Assembly: GCA_032358255.1 (NCBI GenBank)
Contig: JAULBX010029599.1
Location: 1-64,000, forward strand
From: Heterotrichella gracilis
Taxonomy: Eukaryota > Sar > Xanthophyceae > Tribonematales > Xanthonemataceae
DNA: 64,000 bases
Direction of reading: 5' to 3'
Part shown: one piece after another, positions 1 through 11,861 of the stretch
Layout: every line of letters starts with the position of its first letter
Position numbering within the stretch: the stretch's first letter is position 1
The notes under the pieces: model-generated
Told to the model about the DNA's origin: nothing
The model's input: only the letters and a program-made list of their open reading frames with translations
Databases searched by the model: none
Translations under genes and position numbers: made by a program

Positions 1-14
1 CACCTCTCCCACAG

Positions 15-3000
15 GTGCTGGCGTGCGTCGCCCCCCCCGCAGTACCCACCGCACCACCACCACCTCTCTCCCCCTACACCTACACCCAACCCCAGACCAC
101 TGTCAGCGGTTGTCAGTGCGCAGCGGGGACCAACTGGGAATCTGTCACCCAGCCGGGGCTGTATTTCCAATCCCCGACTAACCAGTGCGTGCTCCCCGTG
201 CCCGAGATCCGCTGGCCCGTGTGCATCGTGAACACCTCGGTACCCTGCACAGGGTTTTCCCCAGTGGTCAGCAGGGACGGGACCACCTGGGACTACTGCT
301 TACCAGGTGAGTCAGCTCTGGAACCACAGTATTTGATGTTGTGAAACTGGTATACACCAGGCCTTCAGTGAAGACCTCTATTCAGGGTGTAACATGCAAT
401 TTGGAACCAGTCTTACTAGCAAGTACACCTGCGTGAACATCTTGGTGGTGCCATCAAGTGCAACCCACCCATGTTTCCATCCCCGGTACCCACCCAACCT
501 TGCAGCCATTCCATCCACGCACCCACCCACCACCCGCTACACATTCCACCCACCCCTCACCCCACCAACCCCTCCCCTGGCACAGTTGCGGCGCCCATCA
601 CCACCGTCAACAACTGCACGTGCCTGCAATCCTACTCAGTCACCGACATAACCACCCCGGGGACGACATATGCGCAATCGGGGCGATGCGTGCGCACACC
701 CTCCAGACCCAGCTGGTGCCCAATTGTAGCTGGCAGCTGCGCATCCCCAGTGGGCGGGGATTGGGACTACTGTCATGGTGCGTTCATTTGTGGGAGATGG
801 GAGGATTCCATGGGTTTGCCTGGCAATGTCAAGCAGATTACCTGGAAAGTAAAAAGCACCACCATTACAACTATTGAAGCCCACGTGGTATGTACAGTAC
901 TGATACACTGTTGGCAGTGATAATTGAACACACTGATGGGGATGGAGAGGGGAGATGTATCATTGCTTGGATCGGCCTAGCAGTGTCATGTGCACCTGAA
1001 GTTTCAAGCCGCTACCAGCATGAATCCTGTTGTGCACCCCACCAAATCCCAACCCACCATTGGTGGTGATGACCTCCTGTCGCAACTCCTTGTGTTTAAA
1101 AAAAAAACTAACCAGACACCCTTGTCCTGGACCCTAATTCTAACCCAGGCGGTGTGGCGCTGCAGAGGACAACGAGCTGTCGTGCACCTTGTCGCTGGAC
1201 ACGCGCGAGGGGTACACCGGCGGCCTCACATTTGAGGGGGGCACACAAGTGAAGTCTGGGTTCTTCAGGGTGGACTTCTCGCAGAATGTGAGTAGAATAT
1301 CAGGGTTTAAGATTCATGCTTACGCACAAAGTGCTCTAGGCTCCTGCCAAGGAGGCGCGGTGGTTCATGTCATGATGCACATGCGTAACCTTGCTCGCAA
1401 ATTTATGAGTCATGGCAGTAATTGTGTTTTCTCATTCTGTTGCATTTTGTTATAGTTTGTCGTTTTTGTTTCTTGATCCTTGCAATGCTGCAATGCCATG
1501 CACCCACATGCGGGCGCTGAGTGCACGGGTATCGCCGGAGGGACAGGTGAGTGCTTGCCAGTCCCTGCAGGCGGCAAATCGACGCAGTTGTCTCTCTTTA
1601 GATCTTTGGGCATGGGTGGCTGTCATTGTCAGGGCACCTTGTCTGGAGCATTTCCCTGTGCTACTATGGGTAATGGTGCAGCTCAGTAATGGTGCAGCTC
1701 ACTGAATGCCTGCTCCCTTCACCACGCCCCTGCAGCCCCAACGGCATTTCTCTTGAACACGTTATTCTCTATAAAACTTTTTTTTTGTTAACCTATTTTT
1801 CTTTTTGCAGCCCCGATGGCACTCCCAGCTCTTCCAGGTGAACGGCTCCTGCGCCTGCAAGAACCCCGACCGATCCCAGTGCGCCAAAACCATGGACGAC
1901 TCCGACATAATCATCCAAACCGATTACAAGAACAACACCCTCAGCTTGACAGTCAACGACCTGCTCAACATCTCGAGCTGCATCGGGAAGATGTGCGCGT
2001 TTGGGGGGAATGCGCTGTTCAACCAGTACACCCCCATGCCTGCCGGGGTGGACATTCTCACCGCGGACCGCCGCAAGGAGGGTGCGTGCATGCCCTAAAC
2101 CCTAAAGGTCAAGTGCTGGAAATGGTTGTGGCGCTGCCGCTGTAGTAAGGTTCTTATTACTGCAGCCCCCAAAACTGGCTTACCCCCCCCTGCCCTCAAC
2201 GGGGTAGCCCCTGGCACGTTGTTTCCACTTGCAGGTCACTTTCTTATCTATCCATCATATCCCTCCCTTGCAGCTCTGCGTATAACATGCCCCCTGCCCG
2301 TGTGGCAACCATGTAGCACCCCTCATTTCGTATTGCCTGCTTCCCGACCGCCCCTTTCTTGCTCTACTCCCTACTCCTGCACATCGCCGAATCACATGCC
2401 CCTCTATCCCACACATCAAATCTGCTGGCTCAGATTGCTCAGATCTCTTGAGCCCCATTCCCTCCCCTGCAGCTCCCCAAGTAACGTGCTCCCTGTGGTT
2501 GTGCCCAGTGCCACGTGGCAGCCAGCTGGCACCCGAGGCCCTGGCACAGGCATGCTCGGGGCCATTTAAGGGCACCTGGGCATATGGCCTGCCCCCCGTG
2601 GACATGAAATTGGACCTCTGGTCCCTGGTAAGGGCCTAGCCTTGCGTGCACAAACCCTGTCTCTTGCCTGCACCTGGCCGCAATCACACAAACCTGACCT
2701 CAGCCCCCCACCCCACCCATAAACCCTAAGCTCCACCTCTGCACCATGGTGCATCTTTATTATTAAGAAGTCTTACCTGCCCGCAGCTCCTGGCCACCTT
2801 TGCTGCCAACCCAGCAAACCCTCGTCCATAATCCCTATACCACAAACCCTAAACCCTAAACCCTCCCCGTAGCTCCTGGCCACCCAGCTGCAGTTGGCTC
2901 TAAACCTCAAACCGTAAACCCTACTCCTAAACCCTGAACCCTCCCCCGCAGCTCCTGGCCACCCAGCTGCAGTCTGCGCTGCTCAAGTGCGAGTGCAGCA

Positions 3001-6000
3001 ACATCGCCAGCTGTCGCGCAGAGGTGGGCAACACCACGCTGCGCTTCCACACTGCCCGCTTCCAGCAGGCAAGCACCGCGCTGGACAGCCCCATGGCGGT
3101 GTACTACATGAACAACGCAACAGGTAATGCCTCAAACGTTTGATGAGGATTTTCAGTACCGCTGTTAAGGAATGCGGCCGCTGGCGGTGTTGTCCATGAT
3201 TGATGCCACAGGTGAATGCTGGTGTTTGAATCATAGTCCTGCGGTTTAAGTTGTCCTCGGTGGCTGTACAAGTGAATAAAGGTGTTAAAAATGAACCCTG
3301 TGTTGGCACTGCTTATGCCATCTCTGCACTGGCAGTGTCAATGCAGCTAAATGGTCATGGTTTTAAATCATGTAACTCCACGCAGCACATCTCTTTCATT
3401 CCGTTCAAACCTGTTTGTTTTTTGGTGTGTGCGGCAGCCGGCGGGTGCTTGGGCAGCAGCTGCACCATAGCGACTGCATTCCATTGAAAACAACTGGATT
3501 TCGTAATTTTGGTAGCTGGTGCGTGGGCAGCAAATGCAGCATGGCCAGTGCTATATTCAAGTGCATAAAAATAATCGTGTGTTGTAAGTGCTTGCAATGT
3601 ATCGTATTGTACTTTTCACGGATGCAGGTAGCGGGTGCATGGGCAGCAGCTGCACCATGGCCATTGACAGGCTGCCACTTGGCGTGAAGCTGCAGGCGGG
3701 CACTGCGGTACTCACCATACAGGGGGCGCAGGTGCTGGGTGAGTGGGGGGGTGTGGCGGGTGTGGCGGGTGGTGCGGGTGGTGCGGGTGGTGTAGGGGGA
3801 ATGAATGCTTGTGTGTGTGCAGTGGGGAGGGCGTGCCACTCTAGGCACAGGCATTTGTAGGTGACACGTGGTTGTGCTGGTCTGTGGCATGTGTTGGTGT
3901 GTGTGGTCGGTTGTCAAACACTATCTAGGTTTTAGGGTTTAGTGTGGCAGCGGTGACCCTCTGCATCAGCTGGCATGAAGCCACGTCTCACGTAAAGCAA
4001 GGGCGCATGCACAATGAATGAACCAGTGGTAATCATAGATTCAATCACCCATGCATGATCACACTGCACTCCGATCAACATTCGAGTAAAATCTAATCCA
4101 GCATGGACCCTGTATGCAGAGGCCTTGGCGAGAAACATGCTGCCATCCCCTCCTGTGATCGCAACGCCAGCCCCACTGCCCCCACCCCAACAAACAAGGG
4201 CAGCGCCAGCGCCCGGGGACACCCCCGCCTTCCCAGGGGCCCGCACCCAGCCCCCACCATCAGGCAACGGAAGCGCACCCACACACCCTGCCCCATCAGG
4301 TGGGCTGCTGAATAAAGTACAAATAAGTTAATATTGACACATAGGATTTTGCCCTAATCGATGTGAAGTGTCAGGACAGGCCTGCCTGGTGCTGCATGCA
4401 TAGGGTTTGACTGCTAATCTTGCTTTTGAGCGGGAATGATTGTCCTTAGTTCCAGGACAGTTTGAACCCCTGACACTATATACATGTTAGGTGTTTCACA
4501 CTGGGCTGGAGAAAGGGACATGCATCGCCCTCAAAGGTTTTGAATCATGCGGATTTAATCAGAGAAATTTACTCTGAATGCCTGTTCAAGGATGTATACC
4601 GCTTTCTTTGCATGCATTGAGTGTTCATGCTGTTGACCCTTCCAGTCCTCGTCCCCTTGACCTGCATGTCTGAGGTCAAAGGTTCATGAGGTACCTATCT
4701 GGGATCACCTCCCCTGCCATCCTCGCAGGGGGCACAAGTTCACAGGGGGTCAAAGTGGTGCCCATTGCTGTCGTATCGGGGGTGGCTGTTGGCGCCATTG
4801 TGGCCACCACGTTGTTTGTCATCCTGCACCGCCGCCGCCGCCGCCGAAAATTCAAATCCCCAGCTTCCTCAAAGCCCTGTGATGGCGATGTTGAAACCCT
4901 GGGATGGGGCAGCCACCTGAGCCAGGACGGCTCTCATTGGGAATCTACAAATGGGAAAACGGGGGGGTCATCTGGCCTGTGGTCAAATGTTGCGGAAATG
5001 GAGACCCCCGAACCCCCCCTGCCCCTCAGCCCTGAGGACTGCTCGGAGTACGATTGGGCCATGCGGGCGGAGGAGGTGGAAATCTGCAAGAAAAGCAACG
5101 GGGAGGACGTCGTGCTGGGCAGTGGGGCGTTTGGCAAGGTGAGCCATCCTGGCTAGGGTTTGATAAGGTGCCACCCTAGCTAGGGTTTGGCTGGGTGCCG
5201 CATTGGATTCCCACCCAGCCATGCTATTTAGTGGGACATGCGGGCGATGCCCTTTCCTCAAAATCGTCTTCCTTTACCACTGACACAACTGTCCATAGGC
5301 ATGCATCACAGGTGCTCATAGCCGCACCCCTCCCGCTCCACCCACCTGCAACCTACCTCACAGCCTACACATGCTGCCGACCCGATATACAAGGCTGCAG
5401 GGGTGGGGCGCAGTCCTTGTCAAGGTCGCCTGCTTTCTGAACCCTAAAACCCTAATACTTGAACTGGCTGCACCCCCCTTGATTCAGGTGTACAAGGCCC
5501 AGTGGCGGGGGGCGGTGTATGTGGCGGTCAAGGTCATCGACGCGGGGGTGGTGGAGAGGGAAATGGGGGCGCAGGACCGGGCCGCGGTCGTGCGCGAGAT
5601 ATCCATCCTGCAGTCCTGCCGCTCGCCCCACGTGGTTCAGTTCCTTGGGGCGTGCCTGGAGCCACACCGTATCATGGTGGTCACTGAGATGATGGCGGGT
5701 GGGTGGCGGTGGTGGGAGGGGGGAGGGGTGATGGTGAGGATGGTGAATGGTGGTGGTGGTGTTTAGTGCAAGGGGATGGTGGGGGTGTTGAATGACATGA
5801 ATTCAACAGGCGATTGCGTTCCTACCGCTTGCCCCACGTGGTTCAGTTCCTTGGGGCATGCCTGGAGCCGCACCGCATCATGGTGGTCACTGAGATGATG
5901 GCGGGTGGGTGGCGGTGGTGGGGTGGTGGTGGGATGGTGGTAGTGGTGGTGGTGTGTGAAGGAAGAGTCAGGGATGGTGGTGCATATTATCTCCATCCTG

Positions 6001-9000
6001 CATTTTTTCCGTTCCCCGCATGTTCTTGGAGCGTGCCTGCAGTTACACCGCATTATGGTGGTCACTGAGATGATGGCGGGTGGTTTGACATGGTGACTGA
6101 GATGATGGCCTTTAGGGTTTAGGGTTCAGATTTCCACACCAGGGTTAAACCCTCATCATTCTTGCCCCACAGGGGGGGACCTGCACACCGCGCTGGGCAG
6201 GCGCACCGTCAACTGGTACACCCGGGGCCTGCGCATCTCCCTGGACACCGCCCAGGGCCTGTACTACCTCCACCAGCGGGGCGTGCTGCACCTGGACGTG
6301 AAGAGCGCAAACATACTGCTCACGAGCCACGGGGCAGCCAAGGTTGCTGACGTGGGTTTGGCGCATATTCTGCAGTCGGCCAGCTATAAGGCGGTGCTGC
6401 CTGGGAATACCGGGCAGCTGAAGGGGACGTGGGCGTGGATGGCGCCGGAAGTGATCACAGGTGGGGGGGGGTGGTCTAAGCACGCGCGATTGCGGTGTCT
6501 GGCAATTTGGAAGAGGATAGAATATTGGGGGGAATCTGTACAATTCAGTTCAAGGCAACCGTTGCAGAATGCCGGCGTATGACGCAGGCATTTTTGAGGG
6601 GGTTGTTGCCAGTTCTCGGTGGGATTGGCATGGACAGCGGTGGGCATCTTGCAGGCAATGAGTGCATGGCCGTGAGGTTACCTGGAAACGCAGGGCACAT
6701 ATGTCACTTGGAAATGCATGGCATTTTGCAGTCCCACCTCACTCATCACCCCAGCAGGCTGACCACCCCCTCCAATGCTGACCCACACACCTAGTGGCAT
6801 AATTGCTTGAACATTGCCCCCCTCCAATCCGTTTCCACCCCGGGAGGCCCTAATGTCGCACCAAAAGCTGGCATGTACAGCCACAGCGTGGGGCTGGAGT
6901 ACAAACCCTAGAGCTGGCACAGGGTTAGGGTTTTGCTAGGGTTTACCAGCTCCTTTATTCCCCTTCACGGACAGGCCCCAGCATCACGCCCAAGGCCGAT
7001 GTGTACAGCTTCGGCGTAGTCTTGAGGGAGATCGCTTGCATATTATGTTTTACACACACCGCCGGCCATCCACAGCGGCACTGTGCAACTCTGTTGCCAT
7101 GCGGTAGTAAGGGTTTAATTTGCAGTTGCAGTCAACCTAAACTACATCCCCATTGCCGCAGGCCCCAGCATCACCCCCAAGGCCGATGTGTACAGCTTTG
7201 GGGTGGTCCTTTGGGAGATCGCAACGGGTGAGGCGCCGCAGCGCAACAGGCTGCGTCATGTGAAGGTCCCGGAGGAGTGCCCTGCTGAGGTGGCAACCCT
7301 GATCCACAGGTAAAAGACTGCATTTTCCAAGTTAGAGTGGATGGGTACCTGGGTGGCGGGTTGCCTGGTGGCGCGGGGGGGTGTGGTTTTGGGGGTGCAG
7401 TGGGGCATGTGGGTGGGAGGTTGCTGCTGGCACGGTGCCGCCGCAAGTGGCTGAGGCACATGCAGGTAGTGATTCATAATTCGACCGACTTGGAGAGTTG
7501 GGTCCGAATTATTCGGAATTTATAGGTTTTATGGAAATCGCCAAAGTATTCGGTGAAGTCGAAGTGGAATTTTATTGACATCCCCAAAAAGGCGTTATAT
7601 TATACTCCCCTTGTGCAACATCCTACAAATGATACATTCAGGGGCATGGAACAGGGGCATGGGCGTGGGCATGATGTAGGTGCCGGGGGCTTGCCCTGCT
7701 GAGGTGGCGGCCCCCACTGTGAAACAAATTAGGGTTTCGGGTTTTGCAGCATGGCACTGCGGGGAAATGGATGTGCTGCCTGGTGGGCCGGTGGGGGATG
7801 TGGCCTGTGGAGTTCAGCGCACCACTGAGGTGGCAGATTTCATGCACAGGGGGTGTTAGGCAGCACAGGCTGGTCGCTGCATTGCCATAGTGTTGGGTGG
7901 ATGCGTTGCCATAATGGTAGAGGCGCATGAGGGAAGACCAATTTGGCTAGACTCCAAGGCTGGCGCCCCTCATGCTGCCTCAAGCAAAGCCATCATTCTC
8001 GAGACGAGGCGCATACCCCTTTTCTTGCCTTTGTCTGAAGTATGGTAGACATGCTCACACTCCTTCCAGGGGGTCTAAAATAGTGCTATTATAGTCCCCC
8101 TGCCCTTTCCCAACGTTCACCCCCATCGTCACTATAGAACCCCTTGCTCACCGCACTTTCCAATCCCTGCAGGTGCAGCGTTCCCATCCCCAAGGAGCGC
8201 CCGGGGATGCAGGAGGTGATAGAAGTCCTGCGCAAGCTCAACGGGTCTGCCAAGACGAAGCCTGTGCCATCCGCACTTCCAGAGGTAGGATGTGCGCATG
8301 TCCACATGTTGGTACGGGGTGATTGCATGCATGTATCATGCACATCGCACTCACGCCAGCTCTTCATATGCATCTTTCTTGCTAGTAGAACGCCAACAAT
8401 GATTGATTCCTGGGCATCTTTCCAAGCGCTCACTATCCCGGGTTGTATAATGTACCCCTAGCCTGCGTAGCACGACCTCCCTTGGGTGCATCACCCCTAT
8501 TCTCCCCTTGGCGCAGGCTGCAGCGGGTGGTGGGGAGGGCACTGCAGCTGCAAGGGAGGAAGCGGGGAAGCAGTTTGCGGGGTGGCCGGGGCTGGGTGCA
8601 ATGGGGATGGCACTGGGGAAGGGAGCCGACACAGCAGCTGAAGGTGAGGAATGGGGGCAGGGGTTGCGATTATACAGCAGGCAAGTGTTAACAACAGAGA
8701 TGTACCTAATGGTGTGCGCCATGTTTGGAGCTGTGCAAGAGCATCCCATGTCATGCTGCCTCCTCCTTGCCATTTGTCACTGCCTCAAGTGTGTTTCTAC
8801 ATTCCCGCTCAGGTGCTCCGGAGCCCCAGGGGTTGAATATCATCGGAGGTGCCTCCCCTCCAACCCCCAAAAGCGCTGCGGTCCCCATCCCTCGACGGAC
8901 ACTGCCCAGCACTTCGCTAGCCAGGTCACCTTTCCAACATAGTCCATTTGCCCGCCCACCCCCGGTGGCAGTCTGGGGCAGGAGCCCTGTAAACCCTTCT

Positions 9001-9204
9001 GAGGGTGTGGATAGCGGCCAGGGGGGTGATGTAAGCGATGTGCCAGGGGACGAGGGGAGGTTGCAAGGGGGTCGACAATTGGGCGCAGGGGAGGAATCAA
9101 GCACTGAAGAAAGTCACCGAGGTGGACATGTCTCCAGGGGGAGGAAGAGCGAAGAAAGTAGCGAAGAGAGGGGAGGGGGTGGTTTAAGTGGTCAGCAGGA
9201 CTAG
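15..9204 (+). CDS. Receptor-like protein kinase of the TKL type, 5' end missing
   Basis: Fifteen phase-consistent exons encode at least 1060 residues: 15-306, 586-777, 1166-1287, 1811-2081, 2473-2627, 2952-3123, 3628-3738, 4120-4299, 4729-5138, 5488-5698, 6173-6460, 7162-7309, 8173-8284, 8517-8643 and 8813-9204. The ectodomain has Cys-rich modules ending in WDYC (two copies in the first two exons, resembling fibronectin type II) and then unrecognised Cys-containing exons and a Pro-rich stalk. One membrane segment lies near residues 510-532 (VVSGVAVGAIVATTLFVIL), followed by a run of Arg. The kinase has a Gly loop (GSGAFGKVYKAQW), VAVKVI lysine, HLDVKSANILL catalytic loop, DVG in place of DFG, WMAPE and DVYSFGVVLWE. 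HLD instead of HRD makes it a non-RD kinase. The C-terminal tail is Ser/Gly/Glu-rich. The family is probably a plasma-membrane sensor kinase, but its ligand cannot be read from sequence. The start lies left of the window, and the 1288-1810 intron might hide another small exon. Confidence 0.88.
2266..2905 (+). repeat. Echo copies of acceptor plus exon start (kinase ectodomain introns)
   Basis: The acceptor and first bases of the real exon at 2952 (gcagctcctggccaccc) recur at about 2785-2805 and 2866-2890 inside the preceding intron, separated by CCCTAAA-type motifs. A looser copy of the 2473 exon start is at about 2270-2320. The copies lose the reading frame soon after the acceptor, so they look like decayed partial duplications rather than used exons. 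Confidence 0.65.
3430..3565 (+). repeat. Two echo copies upstream of the 3628 exon
   Basis: The start of exon 3628-3738 encodes GSGCMGSSCTMA. Two related stretches lie upstream in the intron, at about 3433-3480 (GGCLGSSCTIA if translated) and 3512-3560 (SWCVGSKCSMA). Each has a Cys-Gly-Ser pattern like the real exon but no usable continuation or donor, so I read them as partial tandem copies. Confidence 0.7.
5813..6085 (+). repeat. Two echo copies of the kinase alpha-C/hinge exon end with its donor
   Basis: The 3' part of exon 5488-5698, encoding HVVQFLGACLEPHRIMVVTE and its donor, is copied almost unchanged at 5815-5915 and again, more decayed, at 5988-6083. Both copies keep the donor-like GGCGGGTGG. 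The real joint is 5698 to 6173, which restores MAGGDLHTAL. Confidence 0.85.
6842..7045 (+). repeat. Two echo copies of the kinase DVYSFGV exon start
   Basis: Exon 7162-7309 begins PSITPKADVYSFGVVLWEIA. A near-identical copy with an acceptor is at 6975-7041 (ends VVLREIA), and an older copy is at 6842-6905 (PNVAPKAGMYSHSVGLE). The copy at 6975 could in principle act as an alternative acceptor exon, but it lacks the rest of the exon and a clear donor. Confidence 0.8.
7680..7855 (+). repeat. Two short echo copies of the end of exon 7162-7309
   Basis: The exon ends with the bases for CPAEVATLIHR and a donor. Similar stretches recur in the following intron at about 7690-7710 (gccctgctgaggtggc) and 7825-7852 (actgaggtggcagatttcat). 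They are short and decayed. Confidence 0.55.
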
Positions 9205-9980
9205 GCACCTACTGCATCGCACTGGCAGGGGGACTGTGCATATGTGGATTGAATTGAACGTCAGGTGACCTGATCCTGTGTACCAAGTGTGCGTGAATAA
9301 TACAGCCAACAGCATGTAGAATCCTTCTTTAGGGAGCAGCATGACAGTCATTGTAGTGCTGCGAAGCATTGACCATGGGATGCCGATTGGTCCAGCTCTC
9401 AACCAAACTGAATCATCACGGCGCACAATGGCAGTGAGCAATCTTTCCAGAGCACCGCGTTTTTTTTGCAATTTCTTCAATGATGTTGAACGTTAAGGGT
9501 CTTTTTAGGGATTGGGCATATTCAGGAGCGGTTCAAGCACATGCCACATGCACATGACAGTTTCAAATGTTTTTCAGGTCGATAGCCTAGTTTACACTCG
9601 CCTGGAACTGCATGGGGTGCATAATTGTTTGAAATTTTTTATGGCCATGCACAGCCGTAGATTATTTTCAGTGCCATTTCCAAATTCTTGGCGGGTGATT
9701 TGGATCAGCGCTGCGCGCAGCAGCAAAAGGCTGATAATAAAGAGGGTGATTTTTCTGTTCTACCTGCAAATAAGCCTTTCAGGGTAGTAACGTGTCTCAA
9801 GCAGCCACTGCATAATACGCTCACAATGCCTATCACGTTGCCCTAGTATTTTTGTTGCAGTACCGTACTTGACAAGTCTTAGACCTGAATGAAGTGATAC
9901 TGATCTTTTTTTATATTCAAGTATAAAAGAGAGTAAAGTACGCATAATCAGTGACATCATCCTGACCTCTATTATATCCT
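9205..9980. other. Intergenic interval without a recognised gene
   Basis: This lies between the kinase stop and the stop of the small secreted gene on the other strand, so the two genes converge. It is less GC-rich than the flanking exons. I see no conserved protein, RNA or repeat here; the longer open frames have no recognisable composition. Confidence 0.5.
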
Positions 9981-10791
9981 TTAGCTGGCAGCGATTGTCA
10001 CAATCGGGCCCTGGGCCAGCCAGATGGTTAAGATTACCCATGTATCCTCTGGGCCGAGCAGGGAACGACGTCTTTTGCAAAGCAGCTGTCGGGATCCTGA
10101 CAGCAAGTGCCGCCTGTTAACTCCGGCCGGGCACTGATCAGCACACTCGCTGGTTGTGGCAACGGTGAAAGGGCCGTTGACGTCCCCACAATGGTCAGCC
10201 AGCGTGCAGTCGTATGCTTCGCTTGTGCCAACGAGGGTGCCTGCGCGTGCGTGCCAAGGAACATGGCAGAGGGGTCAGGGTTTGGGGTGCCAGCGTGCAA
10301 TTGCAAGGGTTCAGGGTTGAGTTCGTTTGACTTGCAACTGCCATTTGCAAGCATCACACCACCCTGCAGCGCAAGCTTCGCCAGACGACACTGCAAACTA
10401 TGGAGTAGCAGTGCTGGTGCTCCCACTTGTAGGACACCCCCGCGGATTACATGTACGGTCCGCGGGGGTACCGGTACAGCCATGCTCGACATGCCACTGG
10501 TGCAGCGCAAGCTTGCTCAAAACACTGTCAACAGCCAGTTTACAACATTAAAAACTGTGACCTAGACACAGGAGCTTTGCTTGTTTGGCGTGTATGGGGC
10601 CAGGAGGCCTAGGCTGGACGGTGCACCTACAGACGACGTCACCTCAGTGGTACAAACAGTCCAATTCCACTCCGCCCCCAGCAATGTGCAAGTGCAAGTG
10701 ATGCCACTGCGATTACCAACTCACCTACGGCGATGAATAGCAGCAGCGCCAGCCGTGAGGGCAACATGGCGCCCTTAGCCGAGTGAGCCAT
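9981..10791 (-). CDS. Small secreted Cys-containing protein, truncated paralogue of the root-cap gene
   Basis: Two exons (10791-10725 and 10240-9981) join in phase to give 108 residues. A signal peptide (SRLALLLFIAVG core) is followed by TLVGTSEAYDCTL, a Cys-containing segment with TSECADQCPA, and a basic stretch HLLSGSRQLL...RRRSLL. It matches the first two exons of the neighbouring gene at 11862-16682: same intron position and phase, same ATTSECADQCPA, same LLSGSRQLL. It diverges after RRRSLLG and stops with a hydrophobic tail, lacking all root-cap-domain exons. It may be a secreted decoy or peptide, or a decaying partial duplicate. Expression cannot be judged from the sequence. Confidence 0.6.
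10437..10468. repeat. Perfect 10-bp hairpin in the intron of the small secreted gene
   Basis: Arms cccccgcgga and tccgcggggg are separated by 12 bases. Related GC-rich sequence (acacccccgcggaccgtgtac) occurs near 16297 in the intron of the larger paralogue, so the element predates or travelled with the gene duplication. Confidence 0.7.
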
Positions 10792-11861
10792 GGCTTGGAA
10801 TCTGACCATGGTACTGCTTGGCACTGCAGTCTGCCGAGACCAATCCCACCGCCTGGAAAAAGTGACCAGATACCAGTCGCAAAAACAGTGGCTTGCACGT
10901 AACCAGCTGTGGTATTCAGGTTTGCTGGTTCCGAAAGTTGGTTATCCTCGAGTTTTTACACGAAACTACAGCTGCGCAGCATGCTGAAGTTGAAACCCTA
11001 CACAAGGGTTGACACGAAAAAACACAACCGTTGTCAGTGACCAGATCCATACTTTTTATATGTACTACAAAACGACTTTCACAACTTCCTTGGAGGGGAG
11101 GGTAGCATTGTGATTTTTTGGGGTGCTAATTGGCGGCTACGCCTCGCGGATACTGAGGAGGTGGGGGGGGGAGCCCATGCCTGGAGGGGCACAATGCGTT
11201 GTTGCCTCACGTCCATGGAGTAAAACAAAGATATCACTTGCTGCTCCAAATTTCACAGGTAAACTTACAATTCAGCCACAATTCATCCCCGTCCAACTTG
11301 GAAGGCACTTGTCGATCCATTGTAATGGTTGGCTCAGCTGAGGTCCAACTTGTAGGGTCCTTTGGAAAATACATTTGTCAAACCAGATCAAACCCTACTT
11401 TTACCCTAGTTCATGTGCTTGAATAAAGTCTGACATCACACCTGATCAAATTGGACCATAATATGATGCATCCGCTGTGACAGTGACAGTCAACGTCACA
11501 ACGGTGGCAGTGTTTTTAAAATTTATACCAACATTAAAAAATTTGCTCCTTTCCAAAACGTTAACAAGCTCACCTTGAGATTTTTCCAAACAGGCAGCAA
11601 CACCATGCCATGGTATAAAACGGTTTTATACCACCTGATATAACCACCAGCATTCCCATAACGGTGTACTTCTGGCAGCAACACATGCACGCACATGCAC
11701 ATGCAAGGTACGTAGAACAACAAAACCCATTGCACAACACATTCAACAAGCGCATCAGCCGCCATGTCTGCAAGCTGCACTGCTCAATAGCAAGGGGAAC
11801 AAAGTCATTTTAAAAGCATTTTAGAACGGATATCAAAAGGATTAAAGTCAGTATTTTCCTG
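10792..11861. other. Intergenic interval of about 1.07 kb, AT-richer, no gene seen
   Basis: It lies between the start of the small secreted gene and the stop of its larger paralogue, both on the minus strand, so it should hold the promoter of the former. It contains a 21-base palindrome with a one-base centre at 11612-11632 (arm ggtataaaac). No coding signal or RNA gene was recognised. Confidence 0.5.

Noticed and set aside
1500-1555. Additional kinase ectodomain exon.
   Set aside because: Exons 1166-1287 and 1811-2081 join in phase without it. It has a donor-like end but no supporting protein similarity.
2849-2869. Telomere end.
   Set aside because: The motif is three imperfect units within an intron with genes on both sides, so it is interstitial.
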